DNA from: CAIWHR01 sp039915505
GTDB lineage: Bacteria > Pseudomonadota > Gammaproteobacteria > Burkholderiales > Casimicrobiaceae
NCBI GenBank assembly: GCA_039915505.1
Contig: JBDSND010000116.1
Coordinates: forward strand, 1 to 17,687
Direction of reading: 5' to 3'
DNA length: 17,687 nucleotides
Position 1 is the first letter of the stretch. Every line of letters starts with the position of its first letter. The position numbers and the translations under genes were made by a program. Below, piece by piece: positions 8,256 to 15,162 of the stretch. Under the pieces are notes generated by a model, which saw only the letters and a list, made by a program, of their open reading frames with translations, was not told the DNA's origin and did no database searches.

Positions 8256-9233
8256 ATGGATCGGCGAACTTTCATCGCCCATGTTGCGGGGAGCCTCCTC
8301 GCCGCGCCTCTCGACGCGCGCGCGCAACAAGCGGGGAAGGTTTACCGCCTCGGAATTCTGGAGACGATACCCGCGGCACAGAACACCGCCAATCTCGTCG
8401 CCCTGCGCAAGGGGCTGCGAGATCTCGGCTACGTCGAAGGACGAAACCTGGTCATCGAATATCGATCGGCAGATGGTCGCGCCGAGCGACTCCCGGACCT
8501 CGCGTCCGAACTGGTGCGCCTCAAGGTCGACCTGATCGTGACCAGGGGGACGCCAGCCGCCAGGGCGGCTAAAAAAGCGACCGGAACAATTCCTTTGCTT
8601 ATGGCGACGATGGGCGACCCGCGTGCCATCGTGGCGAGCTTCGCGGACCCGGGGGGCAACATTACGGGGGTGACTACCTTCAGCACCGAGTTGATAGGGA
8701 AGCGGATTGAACTCCTCAAGGAGCTGGTCCCGCGTCTCTCGCGAGTTGCGTTGCTTCACAACATGGGCAATCCGGCTGTCCCACCCGAGTGGGAAGAGAC
8801 CATGACGGCGGCGCGTTCCCTCGGCCTCCAGGCTGAGATTCTTGACGTACGGAACCCCGACGACCTAGGCCGCGCCTTCGATCTGGCAGTCCGAAAGCAT
8901 GTCGACGCGCTTCTCATCGGGCTCGACGGTCTCACCCAAATGCATCTGCAAACGATCGTTGACTTGGTGGCCCGCAATAGGCTGCCTGCCGCGTATCCGG
9001 CCCGCGAGTTCGTCGAGGCCGGGGGATTGATGGCGTACGCGGTGAGGTACCCCGACCTTTATTTCCGGTTCGCAAGCTTCGTTGACAAGATCTTCAAGGG
9101 TGCGAAGCCCGCCGAACTTCCGGTGGAACAGCCGACCACGTTCGAGCTGGTGATCAACCTGAAGACCGCGAAGGCACTCGGCCTCACGATTCCGCAATCG
9201 GTGTTGCTGCGGGCGAACGAGCTTATCGAGTGA
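8256..9233 (+). CDS. ABC transporter substrate-binding protein, ABC_sub_bind family, copy 3
   Basis: A 325-aa periplasmic binding protein and the most typical of the three paralogues here. The leader is MDRRTFIAHVAGSLLA...ARAQQ with a Tat-like RRTFI motif. Landmarks include YRLGILE, LGYVEGRNLVIEYR, VDLIVTRGTPAARAAKKATG, MGDPRAIVASFADPGGNITG and the C-terminal ALGLTIPQSVLLRANELIE. GAGAGG at 8242-8247 lies 8 bases before the ATG at 8256; a GTG at 8253 is directly adjacent and in frame and would also work. The gene runs toward the catabolic cluster and ends about 50 bases from the broken SDR remnant on the opposite strand. As with the other copies there is no transporter membrane component in the window, and the ligand is unknown. 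Confidence 0.92.
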   Translation: MDRRTFIAHVAGSLLAAPLDARAQQAGKVYRLGILETIPAAQNTANLVALRKGLRDLGYVEGRNLVIEYRSADGRAERLPDLASELVRLKVDLIVTRGTPAARAAKKATGTIPLLMATMGDPRAIVASFADPGGNITGVTTFSTELIGKRIELLKELVPRLSRVALLHNMGNPAVPPEWEETMTAARSLGLQAEILDVRNPDDLGRAFDLAVRKHVDALLIGLDGLTQMHLQTIVDLVARNRLPAAYPAREFVEAGGLMAYAVRYPDLYFRFASFVDKIFKGAKPAELPVEQPTTFELVINLKTAKALGLTIPQSVLLRANELIE

Positions 9234-9284
9234 TCGAACGATCCCGTTTGTTCGCCGCTATCGCGCGGCTCGCGCGTTCGCCAA

Positions 9285-9426
9285 TTAGCCACAGATTCGT
9301 CGGTCGAACTCCTCGGCTGGCAGATCGAGCAGGTCCCCGCGGATCGACTGCGTGCCACCGCGCCAGGGTCTCGACACAACCGCGGCCGATGCCGCGATTG
9401 CCTCCGGTGACGAGCGCGACGGGCAT
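9285..9426 (-). pseudogene. Short-chain dehydrogenase/reductase remnant (internally deleted, frameshifted)
   Basis: Starting with the ATG at 9424-9426, 30 bases after the enolase-superfamily gene on the same strand, the sequence encodes MPVALVTGGNRGIGRG, the NAD(P)-binding TGxxxGIG motif of the SDR family. After CVETLARW (to about 9355) the reading frame changes. The next frame gives RGDLLDLPAEEFDR, which matches the SDR segment that normally lies much further along, after the NNAG motif, and it then stops at 9285-9287. So an internal part (about 70-90 residues by family layout), the YxxxK active site and the C-terminus are missing. It was presumably the dehydrogenase of the adjacent catabolic operon. 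Confidence 0.7.
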
Positions 9427-9456
9427 CCGATCAGTCGATCGTGACGGCGGCCGCAG

Positions 9457-10566
9457 TCACGTCGGAGCGTCGAGGTCGTCGGGTGACAGCGTGATCCCGA
9501 GGCCCGGCGCCGTGGGCAGAATCGCAGCGCCGTCTTCGAGGCGGAACGCGTCAGCCGGGAGGCGATCGAAGAGCATCCGGTGCACCATGTGCCACTCCAC
9601 CGACTCCGCATTGGCGATCGACGCTGCCGCGTGTAGGTTCGCCGCGAAACAAACTGCCGACGTCGCGCAGTGGAACGAGACCGGCCGATGGAAGGCTGCC
9701 GCCAGCGCCGCAATGCGGCGTGACTCCGCGATGCCGCCGCACTGGTTAACATCCAGGTGCACCACATCCACACCGCCTTCCACGATGAGATCACGATACG
9801 CGTCAAGGCCGAATGCTACTTCGTTCCCGGCAATGGGGATCTGAGTGCGCCCAGTGAGCCTCCGCAACCCCGGCAGGTTGCCGGGGGCGAGCGGTGCTTC
9901 CAAAAACCAGAGGTCGTAGGGCTCGAAAGCGCGCACCATGCGCAATGCCGCGCTCTCGTCGAGCATGTATACGGCATCGGCCATGAGGCGCACGTCCGGA
10001 CCCACGGCCGTTCGCACCGCCGCCACGCGCGCCACGTCCTCGCGCAGGGAAGTTCCGGCCACTTTCATCTTCACCGCGCGGAATCCCTGCTGCACGTAAC
10101 CCGCCATCTCCCGTCCGAGGTCGTCGGGCGTGGCCCCATCGCGGTAGAGACCGCCGCTCGCGTATACGGGCACTCGATCACTGTGCGAGCCCAGTAGACG
10201 ATGCAGTGGGCGTCCGTGCATCTGCGCGGTCAGGTCCCACAGTGCGGTTTCCAATGCGCCGAGCACGCTCAGCGCGAGCCCCGGCTTGGCCGACACCCGA
10301 GTGCGCTCGTAGGCTACCTGCCACAGGCGCTGCGCGTCCTCGACATCCGCGCCTCGAAAGATCGGCGCCACATCGGCCTCGAGGAACGTGGCGAGGGTGC
10401 GGGGGGCTAGTGCCTCGCACCAGGCCTCACCCACGCCCACTCGACCGTCATCGGTGACGACGAACACGAGGAAGGTATGCTTCTCCGTCCAGGTCGAGCG
10501 TGGGTTGCGCGGCGGGCGATCGAAGCGCTTAGTGTCGATTCGCGCGAGGATGCGTTCGATTTGCAC
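9457..10566 (-). CDS. Enolase-superfamily enzyme, mandelate racemase/muconate-lactonizing type
   Basis: A 369-aa cytosolic enzyme of the MR_MLE group, which abstracts a proton next to a carboxylate and then racemises, cycloisomerises or dehydrates the substrate. An N-terminal capping domain covers about 1-125 (FVVTDDGRVGVGEAW). The barrel carries a KxK motif (Lys166, Lys168 in VKMKV), three metal ligands (Asp197 in MADAVY, Glu223 in FLEAPL, Glu249 in AGNEV), and an Asp272/His299 pair (LDVNQCGG; PVSFHC), the arrangement of the mandelate racemase subgroup that includes sugar-acid dehydratases. The substrate cannot be deduced. I start at the GTG at 10564-10566, 8 bases after the receptor stop; the frame is open to an ATG at 10617, which would overlap the receptor gene by 43 bases. 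The receptor upstream and SDR remnant downstream indicate a hydroxy-acid or sugar-acid catabolic operon. Confidence 0.88.
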   Translation of the reverse strand: MQIERILARIDTKRFDRPPRNPRSTWTEKHTFLVFVVTDDGRVGVGEAWCEALAPRTLATFLEADVAPIFRGADVEDAQRLWQVAYERTRVSAKPGLALSVLGALETALWDLTAQMHGRPLHRLLGSHSDRVPVYASGGLYRDGATPDDLGREMAGYVQQGFRAVKMKVAGTSLREDVARVAAVRTAVGPDVRLMADAVYMLDESAALRMVRAFEPYDLWFLEAPLAPGNLPGLRRLTGRTQIPIAGNEVAFGLDAYRDLIVEGGVDVVHLDVNQCGGIAESRRIAALAAAFHRPVSFHCATSAVCFAANLHAAASIANAESVEWHMVHRMLFDRLPADAFRLEDGAAILPTAPGLGITLSPDDLDAPT

Positions 10567-10574
10567 GCTGCCGC

Positions 10575-11537
10575 TCACTCGGTCGCGATGTTGAGCGCGC
10601 GCACCTCCCGCGTCCATTTCGCGACGTCGCGCTGCACAAAGGCGCGGTATTCGGCGCCGCTCATCGGTGCCGGCTGCACGCCCTGTTTCACGAATGCGGC
10701 GCCTGCCGCCGGATCGGCGAGGAAGGGCGCCACGCTCGACGCCAGCCGATCCACGATGTCCTGCGGCGTACCCGCGGGTGCGAAAATGCCGAACCAGTTG
10801 GTGATCTCGTAGCCGGGGATGCCCGCTTCCGCCATCGTTGGCAGGGCAGGGAGGCCCGGGAAACGCGCTGGAGTCGTTACCGCCAATGCACGCACCTTGC
10901 CCGCTTCCACGAGCGGCACGGTTTCCACAGGCCCGGCGATCATGAATTGCAAACGTCCCGCCACGAGTTCCTGCGTGGCCGCGGCGCCGCCCCTGAAGGG
11001 CACATGCGTGGAGCGCGTGCCGGCCAGCTGATCCATGAGCGACGTGGCGATGTGCGCCATCGAGCCATTGCCTGCAGACCCGTAGTTGAGCTCCCCCGGC
11101 TTGCTTTTGAGATACGCCACGAGCGAACGCACGTCGCTCACGGGGACCGTGGGATTCACCGTCAGGATGCTCGGCCCCGTCGCGATGGAGGTCACCGGCG
11201 TAAGGTCCTTCAACGGGTCATAGGGGAGCTGCTTGTAGAGCCCCGGCGCCAGCGCAAGCGTCGCATTGGTGCCCATGAGGAGCGTGTACCCATCCGGCTT
11301 CGACTTCGCGACGAAGTCGGTGCCGATGGTGCCGCCGGCGCCGGCCTTGTTCTCCACCACCACCGGCTGGCCCAGCGCGCGGCTCATCTGCTCGGCGACC
11401 ACGCGGGCGAGAAGGTCGGTGCCTCCGCCGGGGCCGAACGGCACTACCAGGCGGATGGGATGATCGGGGTAAGCAGCCATGGCTGAACACGCAGCGAACC
11501 ACAGCATCCCAGTCCAGTACCTCAGCATTCTGCGCAT
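10575..11537 (-). CDS. Bug-family tripartite tricarboxylate transporter substrate-binding protein
   Basis: A 320-aa periplasmic receptor of the TctC/Bug family that binds a carboxylate. The signal peptide is about residues 1-21 (MRRMLRYWTGML...AMA). The mature protein opens YPDHPIRLVVPFGPGGGTD, followed by VENKAGAGGTIGTDFVAKSKPDGYTLLMG, LPYDPLKDLTPVT and NYGSAGNGSMAHI, all Bug hallmarks. It ends with the family's APAGTPQDIVDRLA and C-terminal helix. GGGAGGA stands close before the ATG at 11535-11537; a second ATG at 11528 is possible. The TctA/TctB membrane partners are absent, as is usual for the many orphan Bug genes of Burkholderiales. It is first in a leftward operon with the enolase-family gene and lies divergent to a LysR-type gene, a standard regulatory arrangement. 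Confidence 0.93.
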   Translation of the reverse strand: MRRMLRYWTGMLWFAACSAMAAYPDHPIRLVVPFGPGGGTDLLARVVAEQMSRALGQPVVVENKAGAGGTIGTDFVAKSKPDGYTLLMGTNATLALAPGLYKQLPYDPLKDLTPVTSIATGPSILTVNPTVPVSDVRSLVAYLKSKPGELNYGSAGNGSMAHIATSLMDQLAGTRSTHVPFRGGAAATQELVAGRLQFMIAGPVETVPLVEAGKVRALAVTTPARFPGLPALPTMAEAGIPGYEITNWFGIFAPAGTPQDIVDRLASSVAPFLADPAAGAAFVKQGVQPAPMSGAEYRAFVQRDVAKWTREVRALNIATE

Positions 11538-11549
11538 GATTCCTCCCTG

Positions 11550-11568
11550 GCCGCGGCGGAGCCGCGGC
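11550..11568 (-). promoter_or_regulatory. GC-rich hairpin in the leader of the Bug receptor gene
   Basis: A perfect 8-bp inverted repeat, GCCGCGGC-GGA-GCCGCGGC, lies just upstream of the ribosome binding site of the receptor gene. In mRNA it would form a stable stem close to the start and could influence translation. No regulator is known; the role is inference. Confidence 0.4.
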
Positions 11569-11620
11569 TCGTTGGCGCGAGTCTAGATGAGGCCAGTATG
11601 TCCGGTCAAAGACGCCGCGC

Positions 11621-11635
11621 GTATGGCACGCATAC
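11621..11635. promoter_or_regulatory. Likely LysR-type operator (T-N11-A box)
   Basis: GTATG-GCACG-CATAC is an interrupted palindrome with a central T-N11-A (TATGGCACGCATA at 11622-11634), the form bound by LysR-family regulators. It lies 21 bases before the LysR start and about 85 bases before the divergent receptor gene, where such a site is expected. The local regulator appears defective, so binding would need another LysR protein. Confidence 0.55.
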
Positions 11636-11656
11636 CTCGGCGATATAGGCGAGGCC

Positions 11657-11965
11657 GTGGAACTGCGCCATTTGCGCTATTTCGTCGCCGTGCCGAGGAG
11701 CGCAGTGTGGGCCGCGCCGCCCAAGCGGCTCGCGATCGCGCAGCTACCCCTATCGAACCAGATCCAGCGCCTGGAGCGCGAGCTCGGCTATCCGCTCTTC
11801 GAGCGCCGGCCTGCAGGTGTGGTGCTCACGCGTGGCGGAGAGGCCCTGCTACCGCACGCGCGGGCTCTGCTGCGCGCGGCCGACACCGCGGTGACCGCCG
11901 CTGCTGCGGCGCATCGCGGCTATGCCGGGCGCATGACCCTCGGCTTCATCAACGCCGCCCGCCTA
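11657..11965 (+). pseudogene. LysR-type regulator remnant (frame-damaged helix-turn-helix, effector domain lost)
   Basis: From the GTG at 11657 the frame reads MELRHLRYFVAV, the standard LysR N-terminus. The next 11 residues (PRSAVWAAPPK) are abnormal. Shifting one frame over 11692-11724 gives AEERSVGRAAQ, the expected first part of the helix-turn-helix, so one base appears lost after 11692 and one gained near 11725. The frame then resumes with RLAIAQLPLSNQIQRLEREL, LFERR and LTRGGEALLPHARALL. After RMTLGFINAA (about 11960) similarity stops; the effector-binding domain is replaced by unrelated sequence although the frame stays open to 12274. Position, divergent to the Bug receptor gene, shows it was the operon's regulator. 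As it stands it should not be functional. Confidence 0.72.
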
Positions 11966-12195
11966 GCCGGCACCGCGAGCGCCGCGCGAATCGCCTCGAC
12001 CGCTGCCTCTCCGCCGATGGCGCCTGCGAAGATCAGACCGCACTCGAATCCCGCTGGCGCACGATGCGGAGCCCCTGCACCGAGCAGCCCCGCTCGGCGA
12101 GGGGCGCACTCACCCGCTCACGCATCTCCCGCGCAAGCATGTGCACCTGGTCGGGGAGGTACGGCGGCAGGCCGTCCGAGCAGGACGGTTGGGCG
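11966..12195 (-). pseudogene. Possible remnant of an unidentified gene
   Basis: The minus strand here has strongly coding-like codon use, with G or C at nearly every third position, reading LPPYLPDQVHMLAREMRERV and SAPLAERGCSVQGLRIVRQR. It meets a stop at about 12033; a one-base shift continues it as CGLIFAGAIGGEAAVEAIR and a likely C-terminus. I do not recognise the family. It lies directly downstream of the DUF2254 gene on the same strand and abuts the broken end of the LysR remnant, so it may be the tail of a gene fused there by deletion. Evidence is composition and frame behaviour only. Confidence 0.3.
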
Positions 12196-12201
12196 TGAAG
12201 G

Positions 12202-13539
12202 TCAGGGGTTGGCGCGGCTGGGGTGCGTGCTGCCACCGGTGCGGCCAACGCGATCACCGCCGGGCGGGGCGTGAGGTGGCGCGGCGACCACACCGCTAGC
12301 GGCCCGAACGGCGGCCATATCCTCCGCCAGGGTCATGGCCTTCTCCGCCCGGGCGAGCGCCAATCGGGAATGCGCGACGGCCGCGGCGCGCATTCCGGCG
12401 TCGCCCACCGTGGCAAGCGACTGCAGCGCTTTTTGTAGTCGGATCTGGACCTCCAAAATGCCGGCACCGTCGCGGGCGATGCCGGTAAACGCATCGTCGA
12501 GCATGTCCCGGACGTCGAGCTCGGGGACTCGCACCCGGTCACAGGTGATCTCGGCAAGTTCCACGTCGTCGTCCAAGGGCGCTGCCCACGCCGCGAACAG
12601 CCTGACGAACGTGCCGGTGATGTCGATGGCAGTGCCTGGATCGTTGACCGCAGGCGACAGCGCACGGCTGGCGATCTCGGAGAGGGCGACGATGCCGAAG
12701 CGCGGATCCTCGTCGAACAGGCGGTCGTCGCCGATTATGAAGGCCTTCTCGATCGTCGCGTGATCGAGCTCGCGCACGTTGCCGGGATCCACTTTCACGT
12801 AAGCGATCGGCTCGCTGGGGGCCGCGAAGGTGCCGGGCAACGCGGCCACGGTGATTACGATGGCCGATTTCTCGGCGCACGCTTGCAAGCGCTGCACGTC
12901 GACGCGTTGGACGTACCCGATATCCTGCGCATACACGGGGATGCCGCCATCTGCCCCTACCTCTGCCCGCATGGCCCTCAGGGTCGGCGTGCGGCGGCGG
13001 CGCTGCAGCGCGATGGCGGTTGCTTGCTCCACCTTGTCGATCACCGATCCCAGGCGCCCCAGTCGCGCGATGCGATCGACCCATCGCACGAACGTCACGA
13101 TCACCATCGCCAGGGCCACGACCATCAAGGCGAACAGCGCGAACCGCCCGACTTTGCCGTAGTACCCGTTCAGCAGGGCGATGAGGGCGACGATGCAGAA
13201 AATGAACACACCGATGAACGTGGATAGCGCGTTCTGCGATACGTCGTCTGCGATCACCAGCGGCAGCGATCGGGGGGTTGCCGTGCTGCCCGCGGAGGCG
13301 TATGCCGAGACCATCGAGGCCACGGCCAGGGTAGCGATCACGAGCATGCTCGCGGCGGTGAGCTTCAGCAGGTCTTCGATCGATTCCTGGGTGATATCGG
13401 GAATCATCCGGTCAGAGACCGCGTCGTCGAGCGTATGCGCGAGCAAGGCGGCCACCACCGACAGCAGGCACACGAGCAACGGCTTGATCCACAATCGCTC
13501 GCGGATCCGATTCAGTACGAACTTGATCTGGTCACCCAT
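12202..13539 (-). CDS. DUF2254 family membrane protein
   Basis: A 445-aa inner-membrane protein of unknown function. Four transmembrane helices are visible at about 18-37, 58-83, 107-126 and 130-153. The soluble C-terminal part carries the family's most conserved segment, DPRFGIVALSEIASRALSPA followed by VNDPGTAID (about 278-306). The C-terminal 30 residues are low-complexity and rich in Pro, Gly and Arg. The start at 13537-13539 (MGDQIKF) is preceded by AAGG at moderate distance and places the first helix as in other family members; the frame is open to 13713, but that part looks non-coding. The role is not known; no operon partner is evident except the pyrophosphatase-like gene 240 bases upstream on the same strand. 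Confidence 0.9.
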   Translation of the reverse strand: MGDQIKFVLNRIRERLWIKPLLVCLLSVVAALLAHTLDDAVSDRMIPDITQESIEDLLKLTAASMLVIATLAVASMVSAYASAGSTATPRSLPLVIADDVSQNALSTFIGVFIFCIVALIALLNGYYGKVGRFALFALMVVALAMVIVTFVRWVDRIARLGRLGSVIDKVEQATAIALQRRRRTPTLRAMRAEVGADGGIPVYAQDIGYVQRVDVQRLQACAEKSAIVITVAALPGTFAAPSEPIAYVKVDPGNVRELDHATIEKAFIIGDDRLFDEDPRFGIVALSEIASRALSPAVNDPGTAIDITGTFVRLFAAWAAPLDDDVELAEITCDRVRVPELDVRDMLDDAFTGIARDGAGILEVQIRLQKALQSLATVGDAGMRAAAVAHSRLALARAEKAMTLAEDMAAVRAASGVVAAPPHAPPGGDRVGRTGGSTHPSRANP

Positions 13540-13779
13540 GCGTGCGCACCTTCGACGAGGGTCTCGGTCCCGCGGCGCGAGACGATCGAATAGTACAAGG
13601 GTCGGAAGCAAGTCGTCCGTACGCGTATGTTCCGACGTCGCGGCGAGTCCCGGCGCTGGCGCGACCACCAGGTCGGCGACGTTCACCGCGATGATTGGGA
13701 ATTGCTCGTGCATGCGGCGGCACGTCTTGAGCGCATCTTCGGGCGCGCGGCCAGTCGGAAGCGTCGACGCCGCGAACCA

Positions 13780-14277
13780 TTAGAATGCTACGTCGGGGCC
13801 CTGCCAGGCATCGGTTCGCGGGACTGCGCGCGCAAGGGCGCGACGGGCATCGATCCAGCCGTCGCAGGCGTTGCGGCCTGGACGGCGCCGTGCCCAATTG
13901 AGCAGTGCCTTGCAGCGTGCATAGAAACGAAAGAAGCGCAGCACCTTGGCGCGCTCCCGGTCGGTGATCGGCGTCGCGCTGCAGATTAGCTTGTCGTCGA
14001 ACAGTCCGCGGTCGGCGAGGGTGACCGCGCCCCAGGCTCTCACCCGCAGCCGCGTGCCCAACGCAAGGCGCGGCCCCAGGATCACGGCATCGAGCAGGTC
14101 GCCCTCCAGCCCGAGGAGAGCAGGGACCGCGCCGTAGTTGAACGGACAGGGCAGTGGCGAGATGAAATCTACATCGCCCCGGGATCCGCGCTTCAGGAAG
14201 CTGCCGCGGGGAATCTCCACTTCGACGTCGACCTCGGGCGTGGCTGCCGCGTCCGAGGGTGTCCACGGCACTGCCAT
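13780..14277 (-). CDS. Divergent class I inorganic pyrophosphatase-like protein
   Basis: A 165-aa protein related to soluble inorganic pyrophosphatases (PF00719), which hydrolyse pyrophosphate with Mg ions. Recognisable elements, compared with the E. coli enzyme, are VEIPRGSFLK (Glu21, Lys29), CPFNYG (Tyr48; the enzyme has YPCNYG), GLEGDLLDAVILG (Asp60 and Asp63 match Asp67 and Asp70, while Glu58 replaces Asp65), and ADRGLFDDK (Asp89, Asp94, Lys96 match Asp97, Asp102, Lys104). The KYE motif is missing, and the tail has CK where the enzyme has YK. It is therefore either a low-activity or specialised paralogue, not the housekeeping copy. The ATG at 14275-14277 has no good ribosome binding site; its codons overlap the inverted copy of the upstream repeat. 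Confidence 0.75.
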   Translation of the reverse strand: MAVPWTPSDAAATPEVDVEVEIPRGSFLKRGSRGDVDFISPLPCPFNYGAVPALLGLEGDLLDAVILGPRLALGTRLRVRAWGAVTLADRGLFDDKLICSATPITDRERAKVLRFFRFYARCKALLNWARRRPGRNACDGWIDARRALARAVPRTDAWQGPDVAF

Positions 14278-14292
14278 AGGATGCGCGAGCGC

Positions 14293-14347
14293 TATGGCAG
14301 CAGGAGCGTGGCCACTATGGCAGCAGGAGCGTGGCCACTATGGCAGC
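14293..14347. repeat. 23-bp tandem repeat with internal palindromes
   Basis: Two identical 23-bp units (14293-14315, 14316-14338) and the first 9 bases of a third (14339-14347). Each full unit starts TATGGCAGC and ends with the perfect palindrome GTGGCCAC. CTATGGCAG occurs at 14292, 14315 and 14338, and its exact inverse, CTGCCATAG, at 14271-14279 across the pyrophosphatase start codon, forming a 9-bp inverted repeat with the first copy. The array joins the stop codon of the 68-aa membrane-protein gene to the start region of the pyrophosphatase-like gene. Confidence 0.85.
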
Positions 14348-14544
14348 GACCTTCGCTCGGTGAGCAACGCGAGATAGGCGAGGCAACCCAGCACCATCAG
14401 CGCAATGCCCGCGAGGAGCAACGTGCCAGCCTGGTAGTTGAAGATTACGTAACGTCCTTGCAGGCGGGTCGCGACGGCTACGCCGGTGACGAGCACGCCG
14501 GCGAGGCCGGCGAATCGGCCCATCCAAAGCAGCAACTGATGCAT
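14338..14544 (-). CDS. Small two-helix membrane protein, unknown function
   Basis: A 68-aa protein starting MHQLLLWMGRFAGLAGVLV with two predicted membrane helices, about 8-27 and 40-62, and a short basic tail (LLTERRSLP). GGGGAGGA precedes the ATG at 14542-14544 with about 5 bases of spacing, a strong translation signal. It is too small for domain recognition; similar short hydrophobic proteins are common and mostly uncharacterised. Its stop codon lies inside the third, partial unit of the 23-bp repeat, and the pyrophosphatase-like gene follows 60 bases later on the same strand, so the two may share a transcript. Confidence 0.72.
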   Translation of the reverse strand: MHQLLLWMGRFAGLAGVLVTGVAVATRLQGRYVIFNYQAGTLLLAGIALMVLGCLAYLALLTERRSLP

Positions 14545-14668
14545 GTGTTCCTCCCCAAAAGGCCCTGCCTTGGTGCAGTATCGGGGAGGGATGCGGCGGG
14601 AGCAAGTTCGGTCATGCACGATGACGTCCTGACCTAAACCCCATGATCTCGACGCGGTCCAAGCAGGC

Positions 14669-14866
14669 ATGAGCTCGGCATTCCCTGGAACCTATCCCAA
14701 TGCCTGCCCGAAATGCGGCGGCGATCTCGTGCGGGTCAAGCGCGGGGTGTTCGATCGCCTCGTCAGTCTATTCAGCCCAGTGCATCGCTGCGCCTGCACG
14801 CAGTGCCCGTGGCGGGGCCGGTTGCCTGCGACCGGCGTCGACCGTTACAGCACGTTGCGCGAGTAG
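14669..14866 (+). CDS. Small zinc-ribbon-like protein
   Basis: A 65-aa protein with two cysteine pairs: CPKC at residues 13-16 and CTQC at 43-46, plus an extra Cys41. Spacing fits a zinc ribbon. Between them lies VKRGVFDRLVSLFSPVHR, a basic-hydrophobic stretch like that of short conserved proteobacterial CxxC proteins. It is divergent to the 68-aa membrane-protein gene, with about 124 bases between the starts. The start at 14669 has only a weak AGG. No function is assigned to this family that I can name. Confidence 0.65.
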   Translation: MSSAFPGTYPNACPKCGGDLVRVKRGVFDRLVSLFSPVHRCACTQCPWRGRLPATGVDRYSTLRE

Positions 14867-15162
14867 CGCGGCGGGTGCCGCCAAAGGCGGGCCGCGTGGT
14901 GTCGGGCATCGACGCGGTGGGGCACGCCACGGCGCCCCGCTGCGGAGGTAGGCATCGGCCGCGTCCAGCGCCTTCCGCAGCATCCGTGCCGGCTCGATCC
15001 GCGCCAATCCCATCGCGCTCCGAGTCGATGGGCCAGCACCGGCCCAGACCCCGCGGCGCCACTGAGAACGCCGGCATCGAGGGCTGTCGCCAACTCCCGG
15101 TCAGCGGTACCTTCGCGGTGTTACGATGTACCCCTTACGGTAGCACGCGAAGGGTCGTCGTT
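14867..15162. other. Intergenic stretch, no supported gene
   Basis: About 296 GC-rich bases. A minus-strand frame (14768-15013) contains RMLRKALDAADAYLRSGAPW, which looks briefly coding-like, but it overlaps the zinc-ribbon gene by about 100 bases and lacks a ribosome binding site. Confidence 0.35.

Noticed and set aside
7788..8759. 323-aa minus-strand frame
   Set aside because: It is antisense to the ends of two receptor genes and the spacer between them; the plus-strand proteins are unambiguous.
13532..14266. 244-aa minus-strand frame
   Set aside because: Shadow of the pyrophosphatase-like gene in another frame; composition is Arg/Pro-rich.
14768..15013. 81-aa minus-strand frame with RMLRKALDAADAYLRSG
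   Set aside because: Overlaps the zinc-ribbon gene by about 100 bases, no ribosome binding site, and the second half degenerates to Pro/Arg-rich sequence.
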